Shown: positions 59,270-64,000 of the stretch, one piece after another
Position numbering within the stretch: position 1 is the first letter of the stretch
Layout: every line of letters starts with the position of its first letter
Source: Phlebopus portentosus
Taxonomy: Eukaryota; Basidiomycota; Agaricomycetes; Boletales; Boletinellaceae
NCBI GenBank assembly: GCA_037892935.1
Contig: JAYXKI010000005.1
Location: forward strand, 248,001-312,000
Direction: 5' to 3'
Length of the DNA stretch: 64,000 nt
Made by a program: the position numbers and the translations under genes
Notes under the pieces: model-generated
The model's database searches: none
What the model was told of the DNA's origin: nothing
Seen by the model: the letters and a program-made list of their open reading frames with translations, nothing else

Positions 59270-60382
59270 GGACGGGTTCTCGTCATGGACATTATTGATG
59301 TCTCATTCTTACTCCTTCCTTCCGAAACATCGATCGAACGGTGAAACGATGCTGTATTTGTATTCTGCTCAACTTCAAGATCCTTGGGATTGCCAACGGT
59401 ATAGTCGATCCGCTGCATCGATTTCAAGCGTATGACGAATATGCAACTTCGAATCCGTACAATACACTTGCGAACAGCAGCATAATCGCTTTTCCCAACA
59501 GTACTTTCTACTATCAGGACGGATGCAGAGACCATGATGTGGATGTTCAGCCAGAACCTCGACTTTTGTCCGCTTGAACAAGTTTGGCCACAAACAGATC
59601 TTTAAATATCACATCTATAGAACAAACGAGGAATGAGTTCAAGGACATTAACGTTAACGAAATCTTCGCAGCGGGAATCTTCGACACGTATGATATGCGT
59701 GGACCGATTCGCGATCCTTATCCACCGCACATCTCGCCTCTCCTAAAGAACAAGGCGTGCATGTGCGTATTTGGAGCTGTTCATATACCGGTCATCGAGT
59801 GTATAGCTTATGCCTTTATTCAGTGAAAAGATCGGAGCAAAATCGAATTGCTCAGACGGCAGTGGGGAAGTATACAAGAACTTCCTTTTGACAGGAGATG
59901 ACATGCGCAATTCTGCTCCGGACTTAGAGGTTGTCGTAAACGCAGGGAGTGCGCATATACAGTAAGAGCTACTGGGGAATGTTTTCAGATATTCAGCCTG
60001 ACTCGGAACTGATCTGCAAGTTCGAACCGTATTTTACAATGGTGATGCAGACTTCATCTGTAACTACAGGGGAGTCGAAGTGGTGGTAAGCTCTTACTGG
60101 TTTAATCGATACGTCCCGAAACCGTCCGCTTATTTATTTCGTCCAGATTGACAATCTCAATACACGATACATTTCGACCTACGCTCGACAGGAGTTCTCC
60201 GACTACACCGTCTTGGGCAACCCTGCGGGCCTACTTAAGAACGCAGGCGACTTCAGTTACCTTCGTGTTTTCGCCTAGGCCATGGAGTTCTGCATATAAT
60301 TATTCGGGCCTTTGGGGTTGATCTGGCTGCGTTACAGTCCTTTGGGCAGGCGATCAGAGGAGAGCCTTTGACTTCTACCTAG
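59270..60382 (+). pseudogene. Truncated duplicate of the S10 carboxypeptidase
   Basis: Lacks the signal peptide, the NGGPGSS oxyanion region and the ESYGG nucleophile. Sequence similar to the upstream region of the intact gene (about 59275-59335) runs straight into its middle: LNFKILGIANGIVDPLHRFQ, YATSNPYNTLANSSIIAFPN, FYYQDGCRDH, RGPIRDPYPPHISPLLKNKA, EKIGAKSN, RTVFYNGDADFICNYRGVEV, NTRYISTYARQEFSDYTVLG, AGLLKNAGDFSYLRVF. After RVF the frame breaks before the His motif, although VSAYNYSG-like sequence and a GEPLTST end are recognisable to 60382. It is thus a tandem copy with a large internal deletion, which cannot make an active peptidase. Confidence 0.85.
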
Positions 60383-60661
60383 ATAGTCTGAATCGTTATA
60401 TTTTTTACTTTCGGGTTTAGAGTGATCTAGATAGACTGTGCGATGTATAGATAGAAGGTACCTGTGTAACGTCAAATTCAAATCTTACATCAAACAGGAT
60501 GCGAGATGGAAGTACGGTTGCGATATCGATTGAATGCCACGGACATGTACCACGTGATCGTAAAGGCCCTCGTAAATAAAAACAAAATTGAAAATTGATT
60601 GAAATGACTTGGCAAATTGGACTTGACAATATCAACCATCCCTCCAGACAATCCCTAGGTC

Positions 60662-62631
60662 ATGCCAATTCGTTGTTTTGTACATTTTGCGCAAGTTCAC
60701 TCAGAGTTTCGTCTTCCTGAGCTGGAATCAGTCGCTGAGCTATTTAGCTTTCGCTTCAATTGCCCTCCTGTGAGCACACTTCCGGAGGGTGTGCCGGAAG
60801 GCCGGGACGCAACACGACCTTTCTGGATAATTGATTTCGAAGAGGAGGAGCACGCAAAGCGAATCGCTGAGAGGTGCATTTTGGTCAAGTGAGTTTAAAC
60901 GACAGATTTTCGATGAATATGCATCACCTTATTCTTGCTTCTTGTAAAGATCAGTGTATGAATTATATGCGTGTGGGGCATCCTATCAGACCGTTCACGA
61001 GCAAACACGACGCAATGAGCATTTATGGAGTCCTTTGTAGAGAATACGTCTTTCGGGTTTACTGTGTCGAGCTTCAACCGCAGCATTCCTCAGCATTGTG
61101 TGAAGGAGATCGTAGAAAGCTTCGCGTTCATGGACTTCCGGGGTCCGATAGATCTGAAGAATCCGGAGTTGTCGTTGGGCGTTTTCGAGGAACGTATGTA
61201 ACAGACCATCAGTTCGTATGCAGCTTTTCTGATTCATGTCTAACGCATACGCACAAAGATGCGGATCCAGAGAAGTGTAGTAGCAGACTTCTGCAGATTT
61301 ACTTTGGAAGGTTGGTGGGTCCGGCCAAATCCACTTTTTTTCATAGTTTCTTACTTTGGATTGCACAGATAGCAGAAGGCAAAGCGCGTTCACTTGTGCA
61401 AACATTCAACGTGAAGAAACGAACATATTTTGGGAATACCAGTATGGAGGCGGAGATTTCCTTGCTAATGGCGAATCAGACGTTGGTACGATATTATCCA
61501 TTGAACACGACCAGATTCCGTTCTTGAGTCGTTGAGCACAGGCAGCATCCGGCAAATTCATTTATGACCCTTTTATCGGGACTGGAAGCATGGCCTACGT
61601 GCGTTTGTGTCTTTTCTTCGAGAACAGACGCTAAAACACTAAAACAAATAGACCGTCGCACACTTTGGCGCTTTCGTGTTTGGTTCCGACATAGATGGCC
61701 GTCAGATGCGCGGAAAAAAGACTCGTAGGTTTTATATCTTCCGAACCCCGTCTAATTGATGATCTAATATGAAAATAGCATCTGAGACAGGTATCTTGCG
61801 CGCCGCGGCGCAGTATGGTGTCGCTGAACGTATCATTGACCTCTGTACGTACGACATTACACGAAATCCACTCCGTTGCGGAGGACTTTTTGATGCGATC
61901 ATCACCGATCCTCCGTGTACGTACTTCAGCGACTGATAGGAATGGAGATTGATTACTTTTTCTGCAGATGGTGTACGAGCAGGAGCGAAACGTTTGGGGA
62001 GAAAGCCAACTAACAAGAAGGCTGGACGCGAACCAAAGTCTGAGTACGAAGAGGCTCAGAGAAAAGCGTACATAATTTTAACCTCCCGCGATTTGAAGCA
62101 TCTTCTGATGATCATATCTAGCCTCATAGGATATGTTCCGCCGATGCAGCCTTACGAACTCTCCGAGCTAGTCTCAGATCTAGTGCGATGGGCACGATAT
62201 CTACTGCGCCCCGGCGGACGCTTGGTGTTTTTCCTACCCACAGTGACGGATGAATACACGGAAGTAGACGTGTACAGTCTTCTATGCGAAGGTATGGAAG
62301 TTATTGCGAATTCTGTGCAAAACTTTGGTTCGTGGGGAAGGAGGGTACGTATACCTTCTGTTGAATTGCTACTCCGTGACGAATAGTGCTGATGCATGCA
62401 TGCAATCTTTCTTGCTGGCAGTTGATTACAATCAAGAAGATGACGGATGTTAGTTATCCCTCACCTTTTCAACCCTCGGAAAGGCGTTTGGTGGCCGAAA
62501 CTGACGCAAGAGGTCATATCCACATTCCGGCGCATAAAGACTTCCGTGAAAAGTATTTCAAGGGATTTCGGCGAAATGGTGAAGAGGGAGAACACGCGGC
62601 GGAACAGACGGCGCCAACTTCGGATCAATAA
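60662..62631 (+). CDS. TRM11: tRNA (guanine10-N2)-methyltransferase catalytic subunit
   Basis: Forms m2G10 in cytosolic tRNAs together with Trm112. The start MPIRCFVHFAQVHSEFRLPE leads to LESVAELFSFRFNCPPVST, VKSVYELYACGASYQTV, NTSFGFTVSSFNRSIPQ, FMDFRGPIDLKNPELSLGVF, LLQIYFGRLIAEGKARSLVQ, TFNVKKRTYFGNTSMEAEIS, the SAM-binding motif IYDPFIGTGSMAYTVAHFGA, FVFGSDIDGRQMRGKK, GILRAAAQYGVAERIIDLCT, the catalytic DAIITDPPYGVRAGAKRLG, then LLRPGGRLVFFLPTV and RRLITIKKMTDVSYPSPFQP. At about 61031-61040 the frame shifts by one base: WSP-L-TAG in one frame, F-V-E-NTSFGF in the next. As the rest is well conserved, I suspect a lost base in CCTTT rather than a dead gene. Stop at 62629-62631. Confidence 0.92.
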
Positions 62632-62881
62632 GAATGAATAAAGATAATCTGACGCTGGGATGACTCGGCGTTGTTCTGTCAATCCGAAGTTGCAGTGTTC
62701 ATTCTTTTCATAATAGCTCCGAAAGAAGAAAGTCACACCAACAACCTGTAGGTTTGTTCCCTTGAGTGTCATAATGAACGGCTCTAGTGCGGAATACAAG
62801 GTATTACTAAAGCAAGATGGTTGAGATCAAACGCGACACGAGTATGATCTGCAATAGAAACTCACAATAACAAGAGCTCGA

Positions 62882-63076
62882 TTAGTGATGGTTTCCGGCT
62901 TCCTTTACCTTCGTCTTTTCGTTGATGTTGTCATAGACCACGTATGCAGTGAACGCAACGACGGCGATGCCGAAGCCAGGGAATATATTTCTCAGTGCGG
63001 ATGTTTTGGAGAAGATGGGGTGTTTCCTCCACGCCTCACGTTTCGCCCACGGGTCATGGTAAAGGGGACCAGACAT
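62882..63076 (-). CDS. NDUFB3: NADH:ubiquinone oxidoreductase B12 subunit (NDUFB3)
   Basis: Small accessory subunit of mitochondrial complex I. 64 residues: MSGPLYHDPWAKREAWRKHP, IFSKTSALRNIFPGFGIAVV, AFTAYVVYDNINEKTKVKEA, GNHH. The DPWAKREAWR and FPGFGIAVVAFTAY patterns (one membrane helix) are diagnostic of the B12 family. An intron in the 5' UTR is likely (acceptor just upstream of the ATG, donor GTAAGTAAG near 63150). Divergent from the topoisomerase-like gene. Confidence 0.87.
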   Translation of the reverse strand: MSGPLYHDPWAKREAWRKHPIFSKTSALRNIFPGFGIAVVAFTAYVVYDNINEKTKVKEAGNHH

Positions 63077-63405
63077 TCTCTGCAGCGCTAATCAGGAAAA
63101 CTGTGAGATGATTAATATCGCAGTTATGAAAAGACGCTGTGCTTACTTACTACTTGTACTTGGTGGTGGCGGTCAATGGATGAAGACAGGAAAGCGATTG
63201 GATGGACGGACGTGGGATAAGCGTCACATGTCACGTGTTAGGGCCGGCTCATTGGGACTTCAAATCACGGCCTGATTTCCGTTTCCCTATAAAACCCCCT
63301 GCAAGCGTTTCCCTCTTCGTTTTTGCCCTTTTCTTCTATCCTCCACCACGATCTTCCTCTCGTCGTGCCCTCTGCGTCGTTCTGGGTCCGTGGCCATCGT
63401 CTACG
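63077..63405. promoter_or_regulatory. Divergent promoter of NDUFB3 and the topoisomerase-like gene
   Basis: 329 bp between start codons. A TATAAAA at 63288-63294 lies about 112 bp before the plus-strand ATG, a CACGTG core at about 63232, and a minus-strand CCAAT at about 63250. These could serve the plus-strand gene (TATA) and either gene (others). Confidence 0.5.
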
Positions 63406-64000
63406 ATGTCAAACGGTCTGTCGATACTCTCGGACGATGCGTCGCTCAGCCAGAATGGCACGGCGAAACCACAGACCAACGGACACGTCGCTTACGCGAA
63501 TGGAAACGGCGCTCTCGACGAGGACAGCCCCATGAGCGAAGACGACAGTGATGATGATGTCCCGCTCCTAGTAAGTCCTTCGAATGCATCGCGTGTCACC
63601 TCTTGTGCTTATATATCTCGTCTGTCCGGAAATGTATTTCTCTGGTCTAGTCCCAGTCTTCTCGGGTTAAAGCAGAGTCCGAGACTCCGAAGCGTCTCTT
63701 GAAGCGCAAAGCTGTAACATATTCGTCTTCAAGCGATGATGACATGCCGCTCGCGTCGTCTCAGATCCGTTCGGCTGCCGTACCTATGCCTGGAGCTGTT
63801 GCCGCCACGACTGTCTCGACAGACGTCGTCGAAGATAAATCGAAAATCAAGCGTGCTACGAAGAGTCGAGACACTCTTCCCGCCCCTGGTAGCTCTTCTG
63901 ACGATGACGATGACGATGACGCGCCATTGGGCACGAAATTAACTCCGAATGGGAAAGCAAACGGTAGGACCAAGGTGCCACCGAAGAAAAAGGTGAAGAA
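63406..64000 (+). CDS. Probable DNA topoisomerase I, N-terminal part, cut by window end
   Basis: Only the disordered N-terminus is inside the window: MSNGLSILSDDASLSQNGTA, acidic EDDSDDDVPLL, an intron (GTAAGT...GTCTAG), then SRVKAESETPKRLLKRKAVT, YSSSSDDDMPLASSQ, SSSDDDDDDDAPLG and a basic VPPKKKVKK at the edge. Repeated SDDDxPL motifs followed by PKKKxKK are typical of the N-terminus of fungal topoisomerase I and would act as nuclear localisation and protein-binding segments. No catalytic domain is visible, so another nuclear protein of similar composition is possible. Confidence 0.5.

Noticed and set aside
1..64000. tRNA, rRNA, CRISPR, transposon or RIP signatures
   Set aside because: Looked for B-box-like GGTTCGANTCC, terminal repeats, transposase or reverse-transcriptase motifs and direct-repeat arrays; none convincing. 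TTCGA hits fall in coding exons.

Overview
This window is nuclear DNA from a mushroom-forming basidiomycete (class Agaricomycetes, probably Agaricales; that rank is inferred). Genes sit on both strands and are split by many introns of about 45-65 bp with GT..AG ends. Several families are typical of these fungi: DUF6533 and DUF6534 multi-pass membrane proteins, MSS51-C/MYND proteins, and an MLKL-type helical domain joined to a kinase. No prokaryotic, CRISPR, rRNA, tRNA or transposon feature was recognised. All gene models below were spliced by eye, so exon ends are approximate unless a junction is described.

Layout. 1-11.5 kb is accessory and gene-poor: the 3'-truncated end of a DUF6533-like membrane gene (-), a formate/nitrite transporter (+), and two tandem DUF6534 paralogues (+), the first of which looks dead. 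11.9-15.1 kb is MCM2 (-). 15.3-16.9 kb is a MYND/MSS51-C gene (-). 17.4-21.0 kb is a cluster of three hotdog-type thioesterase genes: two duplicated 4HBT_3-like genes (-) flank a single-hotdog gene (+). 21.6-22.8 kb is an unrecognised multi-exon gene (-), divergent from the MLKL-like/kinase gene at 23.2-25.1 kb (+). Then come a 3-methyladenine DNA glycosylase (+), a badly frame-broken alpha/beta hydrolase (+) and an AVT/SLC38-type vacuolar amino-acid transporter (+).

31.8-64 kb is mostly housekeeping: phosphomevalonate kinase ERG8 (-), Mediator MED14 (-), the SCY1-like pseudokinase (+), DASH subunit DAD2 (-), Mediator MED12 (-), SWI/SNF subunit SSR4 (+), splicing factor SF3B3/RSE1 (+), an S10 serine carboxypeptidase (+), an SWS1/ZSWIM7-type SWIM protein (-), a truncated S10 duplicate (+), tRNA methyltransferase TRM11 (+), complex I subunit NDUFB3/B12 (-), and the acidic/basic N-terminus of a probable DNA topoisomerase I (+, cut by the window end).

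Three themes run through the window. First, unusually small exons: an ATG-only first exon in MCM2, a 7-nt exon in the glycosylase, a 9-nt exon in the amino-acid transporter, and a 14-nt exon kept in both thioesterase copies. Each encodes part of a highly conserved motif. Second, repeated single-base frame breaks, several in homopolymer runs and some in genes that should be under selection (TRM11, AVT). This suggests base-level deletion errors in the assembly as well as possible true decay. Third, a structured, TATA-preceded, T-run-bounded intergenic island at about 42.85-43.28 kb that no protein gene explains and that may hold a non-coding RNA.
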